64,000 nucleotides of DNA from Posidonia oceanica (lineage: Eukaryota > Streptophyta > Magnoliopsida > Alismatales > Posidoniaceae). Under the pieces are notes generated by a model. That model saw only the letters and a program-made list of their open reading frames with translations. It ran no database searches and had not been told where the DNA came from. The number at the start of each line of letters is the position of its first letter. The first letter of the stretch is position 1. Where the stretch lies: NCBI GenBank assembly GCA_037176725.1, contig JAZBRS010000039.1, positions 20,372,001 through 20,436,000 on the forward strand, in the 5' to 3' direction. The translations under genes and the position numbers were made by a program. Positions 10,741 through 21,700 of this stretch are shown piece after piece.

Positions 10741-11829
10741 CAATCACACTAACATTTTGCTTATTTTTATTTTATTTTTTCCTAATTTATTTCTTCCCTT
10801 TCTTCTCCTCCATTTCTCTTCCTCCTCTTATCCTTTTTCCTTTTTCTCTCTGCTGGGCCCGTCAGCCCGTTTCCCTTCTTTTTTTCCTTTTTTTTCAAAC
10901 CCGCGGCCCGGCCCACGGTCACCGTCTTCTTCTTCCACCTTCACTCCGCACAGTACCCCCTCTTCGACCTTTTGCAACCGTCTGCCATCTTCAGTCCTCG
11001 TCCTCTGCAGACACGCCCTCTCACAGCCGGCCGCCCGTTGCAGCCCTTCCTCTGCCTTCGCTCCACCTTTCAGCGTTTGCAGCCCCATAGCCCACGCCTC
11101 TCGCCGGCCTATTCCTCTTTGCCACAGCTGCCAACTTCTTGCCGTTGCCGCCAATCTCCTGCAAACTTACCTTCCCAAGCCAGCCTCCAACCATGGCGTT
11201 CGAGTGCTCCAGCTCGAACAAAACCCGACCTCCTTCTTCCTCCTTGAGACAGCTTCTTGTCATCCGAGAGAGAGAGAGCGAACCAGAGATCAGAATTACA
11301 GTAGCATTCTCCCCACCTGAACCGACCTCCATTCTCCTCCTCTGCATCGTTCAATTCCCAGAGAAGAGAGAGCAGCAAGAGAGAGCCTGAGAGAGTCCTT
11401 GGCATCCCGGAGAGAAGCCACCATTCCAGAGCATTCCCACACCCAATTCTTCTCCTTTTCCCTCTGAAAATCCACAGCAAATCCTCCTCTTCTTTTTCCA
11501 ACAAACCAGCACCCTTCCCGGCCTCAGAACCTCTCCCAATTGATCCCCCAAACTCACCCAGCAACCCTGCATTCTTCCCTCACCATTTCCCGGCCATTCC
11601 ACCACTAAAACACCACCTGATCACCTGAAACTCCACCTGCAAGACAACAGCAACCCGACACAACCCACTCCAGAATTGCCTTCACCTCAGTCCACTACTT
11701 CCTACCAAATTCCTCCCAGATACTCACCTAACCTCCACCTTCCAGAACCACCCGTCCAGTCCGACGAGCAGCAAACAACTCCCCCGACCTCCGGCTACTT
11801 TTCTGAACCCAAAAAGTGCTGAATCGCTG

Positions 11830-12430
11830 CCTGAGCTCCGAAGCTTCTGTCCAACCGACCGGGAAGCGCCGGAAGAACGTCTTGAAGCCGCTCCAGCCTT
11901 CGCGAGCAGCTGACGACTACCGCAGCGACCGGACGACCACCACCGGCGACTGCTGAAGCCACCGACGTCGGGAGGATGACTCAGACGCGGAAAAAGGTAA
12001 ATCCTTCTTCTCTTAGCTTCCTCTCCCTTCTGTGCTGCTTCTCTGCCCTTTAGAAGTAAATTTCCAGCCCTCCTGCTCCGAAGTCAGCTCCGGTCAGATC
12101 GTCTTCTCCGGCGAGCTCTTCCGGTCGCCACGTCGCTCCGGCCAGCGGAACGTGGTTCCAGCGACCGTCTGAGCTCCGCGTGAACCTCAGGAGTGTTCTC
12201 CGGCCCTCAGAACGCAGCGTCGCTGCGTCGAACGACCGAACGGACCTTCTGAAGCACTACAGAGCTCCGGCGACCGTTCCAGCTCGCTCCAGGCCGCGTC
12301 GCCCTCCGCCGATCGCCGTCCGACCTCCGTCAGCACCCGGAGCACCTCCCCCGCCGATCAGCTCGTCTCCAGCACCCCTGTGCCGGCGATCGCGGGCGCT
12401 GGCAGCTTGCTGCTACAGTGCCCACGGCCT
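11830..12430 (+). other. GC- and CpG-rich block in the 6-kb LTR
   Basis: A compositional island with many CCGGCGA and GCTCCGG words lies between A/C-rich and T-rich DNA. It includes the odd-length palindrome ACGCAGCGTCGCTGCGT (about 12211-12227). Counterparts are at about 21400-21960, 55270-55970 and inverted at 290-860. It ends at a common TTGCTGCTACAG word followed by T-rich DNA. The role is unknown. It could be the promoter-proximal part of the LTR. Confidence 0.5.
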
Positions 12431-12479
12431 TCGGCCGTTTACTGTTCATTTATTTTTCCGTTTGTATGGTTTGCTAGTA

Positions 12480-13140
12480 AATATTGCATGTTTGGTCTAA
12501 GTTTTCATTATTTTGCGTTTCAGTCCTTATTTCATTTAATCTGTTGCAGTTTTGAATTAAAATCATGCTAAATTGCATTAAATGTTTCTGTTTTTCTTTA
12601 TTTATCTTCCAGTCCTTTTACTGTGCTGTTTAGTTATAAATATTTGTGCTTTAGCCCTTCTGTTTTCAATTATTGCATCCAGGTCCTGCAGTAGATCATT
12701 TAATTTAAACACATCAAGTTTACCATATCATATTGCATTCTGTGTCCCTGTATTTTACTGTTTTTGCATTTAGATCCCATGCACTGTAGTAACTTAGGGT
12801 TTATTTCCTTATTTTGCATATTGCATTGCATATTTGCCCCTCTGATTTTTTCTTTTTGCATTTAGGTCCATTTTAAATGCACAGTAATCATTTTGCATGC
12901 ATTTTAGCTTATTGCATTGCATTTTCAACCTTGCATTTTCAAAAAATTGCATGTCAGTCCATCATCTGTGATTTCAGAGCATATTTTGCATACTAAATTG
13001 CATTTTTGACCCTGCATGATTTAAAAATGACACATAGGTCCTTTGCATCATTATAAAATCATGTAAAATGCCTGTTTTGCCCTTAAAATTGCATTCTAGC
13101 TCCCATATTTGCAAAATTACATGTAGGCCCTCCACTTGCA
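12480..13140 (+). repeat. Degenerate TTTTGCATTTAGGTCC periodic block
   Basis: Units of roughly 60-110 bp recur around TTTTTGCATTTAGGTCC and CATTGCATTTT. The same block is at about 22000-22620 and 56000-56760 in the other 6-kb LTR copies. Noncoding. Confidence 0.6.
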
Positions 13141-14179
13141 TTCCCAGACTCCTCAGAACCCTGTTTTCTGGAAAAATTGCATTTTAGACCCTGGAGTTTT
13201 TTCAAAATTGCATTTTGCTTGCCATTTGCTTTCAAAACTTCCTCTGATGCATACCCACTTTTCAAAATATCATTCTAAGCCCAGTCTTTTGCAAAACTAC
13301 ATGCAATCCCTCCTGTTTCCAAAACCCCTGCCTGTAGAGCCCCATCTTTTTCAAAACTCTGGTTTTAACCCTCTTTTCTTTTTGAAAATGCATTTGAATC
13401 CCTGTTTTTCCCCAAAATTCTCCTTCTTGTCTTTTCTTGCTTCTGCATGCATTCTGCATTCATTTAGCATGGCATTAAGCATCCCTTTGCACACACTAAG
13501 TTCTCTTAGCTCCCTTTCACCTGGGAGGACATTTTTGCACACCTCTAGGATTTCCTGAACACTTAGATCTGTTCTTCTCCCCTGGTCTGGCCCTCCTGCC
13601 TTGAAGCTGCGATAACTTCCGATCCGGCCGTTGGATCTTCTCAAATAAGCTGCCCAGACGACCGCGGCGAAGCGCTCTTCAGCATAGACCAAGCAGATTT
13701 CAGATCAGGCCCCAAGATTTCCAGGTATGTCCTCCTGAACCCCTGCATTGCATTCATTTGCATGCCATTTGCATAGTTTGCTTTGTTTTCGCTTTCCGTC
13801 TCTTTGAGCATGTAGAATAGGACCTCCCCTTTTTGTCTATCAACTCAGATCCCCGTTTCGCGTACTCTTGGGTGTTTTGTGTTGTGTTTTCCCTGGATTC
13901 ACCACTTATTGCGACTTTCTTCCCCCTTTTCCACGATCCGATCGCGCCACGAGCTTTGGGCAGCGTGCGAGACACATCGTGGAGCGGTTTAGTGGGAAAC
14001 AGTCACAAAGCAGTGGTAATCCCTCCGCTTGCTTGTTCTCCCCAGTGTAGGTCTTCACACCTACTCTGTGCGGCCCTCAAACAGTATTTGTTCTCACACA
14101 CATACCGTTTGCCTCTCCTTTCACTCCCCTTGTTTCCTCTTTTCTTGCATTTTCATCCGCATGGTTTTGCCGAGGTTTT

Positions 14180-14595
14180 GCTTCGTCTTTGGCACCGTTT
14201 TGCATGCCTGCCTTATCTTTTGCGCCGTTTTGCACGCTCGTCTTGCTTTTTCACTCATTTTGCATGCTGATCTTGTCTTTTGGCACCGTTTTGCGTGCCA
14301 ACTTCGCTTCTAGCACCGTTTCGCGTGCCTGCTTCGTTTTGGCACCGTTTTGCATGCCCGCTCTCGTCTTTGGCACCATTCTGCATGCCTGCTTTGCTTT
14401 TGCGTCATTTTGCGCGCTCGCTTTCGTTTTGGCACCGTTTCGCGTGCCTGCCTCGTCTTTTGCACCGTTTTGCGTGCCGCCTTGCTTTTTCGCTCGTTTT
14501 GCGTGCCGATCTTGTCTTTTTGCACCGTTTCGCGTGCCGTTCTCGTTTCTTGCCTCGTTTTGCATGTTTTACGCCGTTTTCTCTTGCATGTCGAT
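14180..14595 (+). repeat. ~46-bp tandem array (GCACCGTTTTGCGTGCC) in 6-kb LTR
   Basis: About nine units read as CACCGTTTTGCATGCC or GCGTGCC followed by a TCGTCTTT-like spacer. Homologous arrays of different copy number and spacing lie at 23700-24010 and 57800-58090, so it expands and contracts between LTR copies. Confidence 0.8.
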
Positions 14596-14639
14596 CGCAT
14601 TGCATGGTTTTGCCGTTGTTTTGCTTTTTTCGCTTGCAT

Positions 14640-15223
14640 TTGCATATAGGACAGTGATGCTTACTGCCTGGAGTTCTCACGAGCCAGGTTTCGCCCGGTT
14701 TGGAACACAGACAGCGTGGCTGAGCACTTAGATAGCACGTTTACTTCCTTGCTTTGCATCCCACCACTTAGAGCACACCTATGAGCATTCATTCAGGCAT
14801 TCATTGGCATTTAGGCATTCAAATCTGCATTTCCCTGCGTATGCGAGCGTAAGCCTAGAAAGACCGATTCTCGGGCATGTCGGGGGTGCCTAACACCTTC
14901 CCCGCACGTAACAGGAGTCCTTGCCCAGTCTTTTGGCCCGCAGTGACCATATCGCCCTTATCCTAGGCATGAGTCATCTCATTTGCATTCATTTGCATTT
15001 GTTTTCCTTTGCATTGCTTTGCTTTGCATTTCTTGCTTGGTTTTGCGTGTTAATCCACGCATTTCCCCTGGTTTTCCTTGTCTTCCGCTAATAGACATGG
15101 TGGCGACTCTGAATTGTCTTATCTTTCTCTTTTCTCCTCGATTTTAAGTGTTTTCGAGTTGAGCCTCTTCCTCGGATCAAATCACCGCTAATAGTAAGCC
15201 TGATTCCGATTGGGATTACTACA
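14640..15223 (+). promoter_or_regulatory. LTR 3' block shared by both LTR families
   Basis: The last ~580 bp align with the end of the 3.4-kb LTR of element B (26646-27215 and 45718-46286). Shared words include GATGCTTACTGCCT, GGAGTTCTCA, TAGATAGCACGTTTA, GGGGTGCCTAACACCTTCC, GGAGTCCTTGCCC and TGGTGGCGACTCTGA. Upstream of it the two families share little. The position fits an R-U5 region, but no experiment-like signal (start or polyadenylation site) can be read with certainty. Confidence 0.65.
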
Positions 15224-17652
15224 CCAGGGGCAGACTTCCGCAGTCACCCCTCAGGTATGCCCCCTTATTTGAGAAGGGAGGTGCAAAGTTCCACTGAACC
15301 TGACTAAGGGCAGTGGTTAATTTAAGTAAAACTTGTATATAAGACACTTTCTTTCAGTACTCTGTTTTTATTTATCACTAATGCTAAGTTAGACTATAAA
15401 AATAAATAAAAATGACTGATGAGTGTGGACTATACCTGACAACTTAAGGCATTAAGCAGAACTGCCAAAATATTACCTAAGGTTCCTAAGCAGAGATCGT
15501 GACACCCAAGGAAGGTCCAACCACTGGTTGTAACAATCTAAAGGCATCTTTAGATCCGTGGGAGTTACATACAATACCCCCTTAATTAGCATGCCTAACC
15601 CTAGAGAGAATCAAAGACCAAGTCCTAGCCAAAGGAAGAAGGTTGCATCCTAAATAGAAAAGGAACTGGACAACTAGGGTAACCTCATCCTTGTCCTGCC
15701 TGCACATACACTTGCACGGGGAGGTAAGAGAAAGGCAAGCTCAAATCAGAGGCTTATGGTACGAACTGCTTGCCAATTAACTTAGAAAGCGTCCAGAAAA
15801 GATGGCAGCAAAAACTACCCAAACAGAGAGGAAAGAAGGCAGCAAAGAAGCTGTCCAAGTGAGGAACAAATGAAAAGAGACAGTAAAAGGAACTGTCCAA
15901 CTAAAAGAGGTCAGCAAAGAGCTGTCCAAAGAGCAGAAAAGGAACATGGCAAAAGCTGTCCATGAATCTAAAGCATAAATCCTAGAAAGACACGTTAAGG
16001 ACCAAAACCTGGCAAACGGAACTCAAACCCAAGCCAAAGTCGAGAGCTTACTGTGTTTCAAACCTACTCCACCTATCTCACTCACAGACAAGGGGCAGGG
16101 AATCCTAGAAGTTCAGGGACTGATTAAATAAAGGATACAATAATCAAACTAAGGCTAGTATGAGGTCCTAAGGTCTCAAAATACGAGGTATGTTAGAAGG
16201 GAAGTTCTCTCACCCTAGATAATATGAGGCAATACTGTAAGATCTTTAAGTAAGAAGGCTATGACCACGCTCATCGATCTCAAAATACAAAAAATCAGAA
16301 AAACCCAAAATACCAAAAATCAAAAACACCAAAGAATCAAAAAATTAGAAAATCCAAGAAAACCAACCAAAAAGAAGTACCATCCACCCTACATACAAGT
16401 GAAAACTTAGTAAGTAGGAAAACTGGAATTAATCTGGCCGGTGATGCAACAATCATTTCACCTCGGATTTAGAGTCAACGTCCTACTCAAGCATGCCTCA
16501 CGGCTTGGATGCGTTTTCTCAACAAAGACATTGCTTCTGTAATAATCTTTAGAGCATTTACGGATGACTCACAATCGGCATCTACTGGGCTTCGATTTTC
16601 CATCTCTCCGCTGAGGCCAATACTAATTCCCTCGACCTAGTTCTCAAGCAATATTGATTAGGGGATTACTTTGCCCCCTATACAAGTATAACTTAGTCAA
16701 TCACCCTAGGAACTGGAAAGGTTCACTTGTGATTACTAACATCTTTTGTTAAGTGTGCAGGTACAAAGCTTACAACATAAAGAATGATCTCACGCCTAAG
16801 GGGCTCATATAGTGTGCAAAGGCACACCCACTTTGACTAAAAGGCAAACCCCAATTTGGCAAAGGAAGGGTTCACTCCCTCACCTGGTTCTCTAATCATA
16901 GAACTCCTTTATTTGCCAAGTCGAGCTGTGGGACGACAGTCCTTTACTGAGAGTACCGGTCACACTCGAGGACAGAAAACACTTGACCACAACAAATTGC
17001 ATTCATTCATTTTGCATATGTCCATATGGTTTGGGACCAGCCATACCCCGCCGGCCTAACCTAGCATATGGACCATTCATTGCATTGTATGTTGCATTTG
17101 CATTTGTTTGCTTGAATCATGCATCCATGCATTTTCTCATATCATTGGAAGTGGAGCATGGACGGAGCATTGTTCTTCAAGAGTGTTAGAAAACTTAGGA
17201 CATGTGATTCTCCTAAAGCCAACCTAGTTCCTACCAATCCTTCTATCAATTCCAATCCGAGTAAAATCTCAAACATGACGCCACAAGAGCACTCCTTTTC
17301 GATCGTGTAAGGGTCATGCCCCACGGTTTTCTCCCTAGCTTCTACCCTGTTGAAGTACATCTCTACATGGTTGGCAGGTCTCGACATCGGCTGCGACACA
17401 TAGTTCCGAAACTGACTTGACCCCTCTATGCCTGAGTCTTCAATATGACGGCAATTAATCGAACCACCCGGTCGTTCGGCAATCTCCCGACACTGAGTCC
17501 ATTCACCCCTTCTTCTTTTTTTCTTATCTTCCTTCATCCCTTGTGGCGGATTGTTTGAGGTGGAGCTCCCCTTTTCAAGAAATGCTCAATGGGACATTTG
17601 TTCTTACCTTGGACTCAATCTTGTTCCAAGATCAACTCCAAGGAGGGGCATC
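15224..17652 (+). mobile_element. Element D: 3' internal fragment
   Basis: This lies between the end of the A LTR and a polypurine tract plus LTR start at 17653, so it is the 3' internal part of an older element interrupted by A. I recognise no sense-strand gene. Visible content: a run of CTGTCCA words (15850-15960) and an A-rich AAAATC stretch (16270-16380) recalling the A-rich spacers of A and B. A minus-strand frame of 131 codons (17142-17537) is the only substantial ORF and is weak. Some Tat elements (Grande, Retand) carry an antisense ORF in this region, which is the only reason to mention it. Confidence 0.6.
17641..17652 (+). promoter_or_regulatory. Polypurine tract, element D
   Basis: AGGAGGGGCATC directly precedes TGTAGATATCCC. 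It is nearly the same as the tracts of A and B, and defines the LTR start. Confidence 0.8.
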
Positions 17653-17999
17653 TGTAGATATCCCATTTTTGCATTTCCCAGAATTCATAGAGCACAGGGA
17701 CTTATGAGGCACCAAAGATCACATGTCTAAGGCTTAACAACACATTTTCTAGATCTTCCTGATTTCTTCAAGCATCACTTGATCCTACCTTGACTCAGGT
17801 TATTAGCTGTGACAGAGCCAACTCACTCTGACTCCTGACAAGTCCGAGTACCCTGAATATCCTTTATTTCTACTCAGATTCGTGGCAGATTTGAGTTAAC
17901 AGAGATGCCTTCTTGATTTCATAGACTATCTGCAGTTTCCTGGCCTTTTATCTTGTTTCTCAAGCCAAAACTTGGAAAATAAGGCTGGAAATGACCTGA

Positions 18000-18490
18000 G
18001 CTTATTAGTTGCCAGCTGAGGAGGTGACCATCATAGGTGCCATTTAAGGAGGCGACTAGGACGGAATTCCTTCCAACAGGCGAGCTACTTGGTAGCCAAC
18101 TGAGGAGGTGACCCGGGTAGGCGCCCAATCATCAGGCGACTATGGAAGGCGTCACCCAAAGGGGCGGCAGTTGCTTTTCCACGGTCAATTCCCACTAACC
18201 CTCAACCTTTAGGCGCCATCTCAACAAGCGACTAGACGGTTGCGGAACTGCCTCGGTCTTCCCCACGATCCTTGACCATTAGGCACCACTACATGCGGCG
18301 ACTAACAATCATGGTCTCCTTCAAACCTCTTTTCCACGGTTATTTCACACGATCACCCCAACTGTTAGGCGCCACCTCAATCGGTGACTAACTATCGTGG
18401 CCTCGTTCCCGGATCTTCCCACACTTTGACCAAGCGGTTGCTAGGTTTAGGTGCCGCTCCAACCGGCGACTAACGCTAACTGCCACTTTT
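18000..18490 (+). repeat. GGCGCC...GGCGACTA hairpin-module array in D LTR
   Basis: Eight or so modules of the type TTAGGCGCC, 8-12 bases, GGCGACTAA recur (for example near 18050, 18130, 18210, 18285, 18365 and 18450). The two halves are imperfect inverted repeats. Related GTCGCC/GGCGAC pairs occur in the F LTR (51250-51340 and 52590-52625). Confidence 0.65.
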
Positions 18491-18754
18491 CTAGAATTTT
18501 CTGAACTCCAACCGTCCTCACACCCCTAGAGTCTATCAATAGACCCCCTAGGCCAGTGGTTTGAGGGTCGGAACTTTGGAGAGAGAACTTCCCCGGTCGA
18601 AATTTTAGAAAGAGGCAGAGCCCTGTCAGTTTTTTGAGCCACCTTCAGAGAGCTAGATTTCCAATCCAAAAACTCTATCTCCTATCCTTAAGAGGTCACC
18701 AACCTAAGCTTCTATCTTCGATCCTAGAGATCTTGAACCAAGCCAGAGCTCCGA

Positions 18755-18759
18755 CCGTG
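18755..18759 (+). repeat. Target duplication CCGTG, left copy
   Basis: CCGTG immediately left of the solo LTR matches CCGTG at 24644-24648 on its right. Confidence 0.93.
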
Positions 18760-21700
18760 TGTTGACACCCCATTTCGACAAGGCTAAATCGGCAGGTCTC
18801 TCGGGCGGCTAGGAAAAAAACCCAAAATTACACCTTCCCCCTCACCCTTCTTTTCAAATCAAAACCCCACCTCAAACCTCAAAACCAAACCTAGAACCAC
18901 ACTCATTTTCTAACCCAGAAAACCACCCCAAAACCCTCTCAAAACCTTACCCTGAAACCATCCAAGACCTTGCCCTAAAACCATCCAAACCTAGGTCCAA
19001 ACCAAACCCTAACCCTCCTCTTTACCCTTCAAAACAAGCCAAACTTGACCTAAGCCTTTACCCCTCTTCCCAAGCTCAAAACCTGACCAAAATCCGCAGG
19101 AAAATCCACCAACACCCACTTAACAAACCCACCTAAACACTTAGAAACTTTCAAGCCTAACCCATTCCCAAAAATCCTAGAAAACCTAGGTAAAACTCCC
19201 CTTTTTCTACACCTTAAAACCCTTCCAAAACCTTCTTGAAATCAAACCAAAACTTCAGACGCAGCACTCCAAGCCCTAGCCTACCCACTCCCCAATTTTC
19301 ATCCCATTCCAAGACTCCTAAGCCTTCCATTTACCCAAATTATCCTTTTCTCTCTCTTGGATTATCATTTTCTCTCTCCTCTCTCTCTCCTGATTATCAT
19401 CTCTCTTTTCATCACCCTCTTGCTCTTTTCTTGCTTGGCTGTGGGCCCCCTTTGTGCTTCTACCCTTTCTCTACCTTATTCCTATTTTTACTTTATTTTT
19501 AACATTTTCCCTGAATTTTAAAAAATCGTTTTCCTCCAACTCATCTCTTTCCCTTTTATTTCTCCCTTTTTCTCTTTTCTTCTTCCTTCTCCTTTCCTTT
19601 TCTTTCTTTTGCTAAAATCCATAAAAACCCCTAAAAATCTGTAAAACTCTAAAACATGAGGGAAACAAATCAGAGCTCTAAGAAAAATAATTAAAAAACA
19701 TTAAACAAGCAATTAAAAACTTAAACCTAACTAATTCAAGCTAAAATAGGAAATCAAACATGCAAGCTAAAAAATGCAAAACAAACTAAAAGAAAATACT
19801 GTAAAATCAAGGAAAAAACTAAAACAAAATCAAAACCCACCAAAAGTAAAAACCCTATCAAAATAATTTAAAAACAAACTCTAAAAAGAAGCAGAACAAT
19901 TAAGAACCCTAAGATAAACAACTAATGAAAGAAAAAGCCTAACCTAACAAACCTAAGGAAAAAACAACCTAAGGACTTAATTAAAAAGAAAATAAGAAAC
20001 ACATTAAAAAGATTTAACAAAACTTAATCAAACAAGAGAAACCCAATTAAAAAACATCAAGAAAAATTAACAAATAAAAAATCAAAACCTAATTCAAAAG
20101 ACTTAAGAAAGAAAAACCTAAAAGGCTAGAACTAAAAAGCCCAAAACCCATTCTAATTAATATAAAAATAAATCTTAAAAATCCTAATTAACATCCTAAG
20201 TGCTTAACAAGAAAAATACAATTAAAAAAAAAACAATTTGAAAAGACTTAACAAACACTTAATCAAATGGAAAATGAATTAAAGACAAAAGAAAACTCTA
20301 AAACCCTAATCAAGCCCAAAACACACCAATTAACCCAAAACAATCATTAAAAAACCTAATTAAAATCCTAACCTAAACACAACCATTCTAAAAACTCTTC
20401 CCATCCTTTTCTATTTTATTTTATTTTTATTTTTATTTTCTTCCTTCTTTCTCCTCTTTCTTTCTTTTTCTTCCTTCTTCCCTTTCTTTTCTACCCCTCC
20501 TTCTTTCCTTCTTTCTTAATTTCTTTTCTTCTACTGTATTCCAGGCCCAGCCCATGGCCAATTTCTCCTTCCTCTTTCCCTCCTTCTCTTCTTCTTCTTC
20601 TTCTTCTTCTTCTTCCATTCTTCTCCTCCTCTCACAACCTGCAAACGACAGCAGCCTCCTTCCTTTTTTTTCAAACCTCCCTGACAGCTACCTTGACTTC
20701 CCAGCACTCCCCACTACCCACGACCTCCATCACCACCTTGCCCTGTGGCCTGAAACCAAGGACAGAGACCCATGCCCTCTCCCATTGACCGTTGGAAACC
20801 AGCAAACCTTGAAGGATCAAAACCTAAGATCTTGGAACCAAAAAAGAGGTTCGGCTTACCCACCTGCAAAGACCAAGTTCCCAGCTCTCTCACCCTTCTT
20901 CCAGAACCAAAAAAGACCCTGAATCCTTCCCGGAATCCTCCTCAAAAGCCTTCAGTAGCCACCACCCATTCCCATTCAGAAACCTCCAGCAAAGCCTCCT
21001 CTTCCTTTTCCAGTGAAGCAGACCCTTTCCCAGCCTCCATTCTTCTCCCAACTGTCCCCCCAATCTCACCCAACACCTGACCTTCTTCCTCCAACATTTA
21101 CCGACCATTCCACCACCTAAAACCTCCCAGAAACACCCTGAAGCTCCAACTGCAACCCAACCACCTCACTTCACAATTCCCATCACCTCAGCATACAACC
21201 TTCTCCCAAAATTCACCCAAGTATTCACCAAACCACCACCTTCCAGAAGCACCAAACACCAAACCTAACCGTTCACCACAGACCCAGAACGGCGCTACAA
21301 ACACCTAGCTTCACCTCTGCCCAGAAATCCACCCAAACTCCAAAACCCTTCCACGCTCTCCAGAAAGCCCTTCCAAGCATCCAGTTAGCTTCGCCAGCCT
21401 CCCAGCAACCCCCTGGAGGCCTTCGCTTCGCCGGAAGAGCAGCAGACAAGGCCCCCTACCTCCGGCTGTCAACTGTCAACCCAGAAATTCCAACCTTCCG
21501 CTTGAGCTGCAGAAGCTCGGTCTGATCGTCCGAGGAGCTCCGGAAGAACGTCCTGAAGAAGTTCCAACCACCGCGAGCCACTGGAGGTCTCCGCTGCTAC
21601 TAGACGAAGACCGCCGGCCAGCTCCGACTCTGTCGAGGTCGGGAGCACACTCCGGACGCGAACGCAGGTAACTCCTTGCCTCCCCCGCTCCCTCTCCCTC

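Larger units (their letters stand above)
3283..15223 (+). mobile_element. Element A: 3' portion of a Tat-type Ty3/gypsy retrotransposon
   Basis: This holds, in order, the end of integrase, a long noncoding stretch, a plant-mobile-domain-like ORF, two tandem arrays, a polypurine tract and a complete 3' LTR. The 5' part lies left of the window beyond element R. The integrase and plant-mobile-domain regions align with those of element B (36550-39884), but the LTR is of the 6-kb class shared with G, the solo LTR and R, not the 3.4-kb class of B. The element ends at 15223 and abuts internal sequence of element D, so A appears to have inserted into D. CCAGG (15224-15228) would be its target duplication, which cannot be confirmed here. 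Confidence 0.88.
9277..15223 (+). mobile_element. 3' LTR of element A (5947 bp)
   Basis: It starts TGTTGACACC and ends GATTACTACA. The same ends bound the solo LTR (18760-24643), and the G LTR (52660-58731) ends CGCTACA. At ~6 kb this is a very long LTR, in the range known for Ogre-type elements. In order it shows: a telobox-like and A-rich low-G block, a GC-rich block, a TTGCAT-periodic block, a splice-donor-like CCAGGTATGTCC word (13720-13731), a ~46-bp tandem array, and a 3' block shared with the 3.4-kb LTR family. Open frames across the ~46-bp array (14029-14731) come from the repeats. I cannot place the transcription start. Confidence 0.93.
17653..18759 (+). mobile_element. LTR of element D, first part
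   Basis: It starts TGTAGATATCCCATTTTT after a polypurine tract. It runs to 18759, where the solo LTR is inserted, and resumes at 24649. From 18000 to 18490 it carries GGCGCC/GGCGACTAA modules (listed separately). The LTR end is not identified because the fragment is cut again at 25073. Confidence 0.75.

Noticed and set aside
14029..14731. Overlapping cysteine- and phenylalanine-rich ORFs, both strands
   Set aside because: Produced by the ~46-bp tandem array. The same happens at 23600-24150 and 57690-58240 with unrelated peptides.
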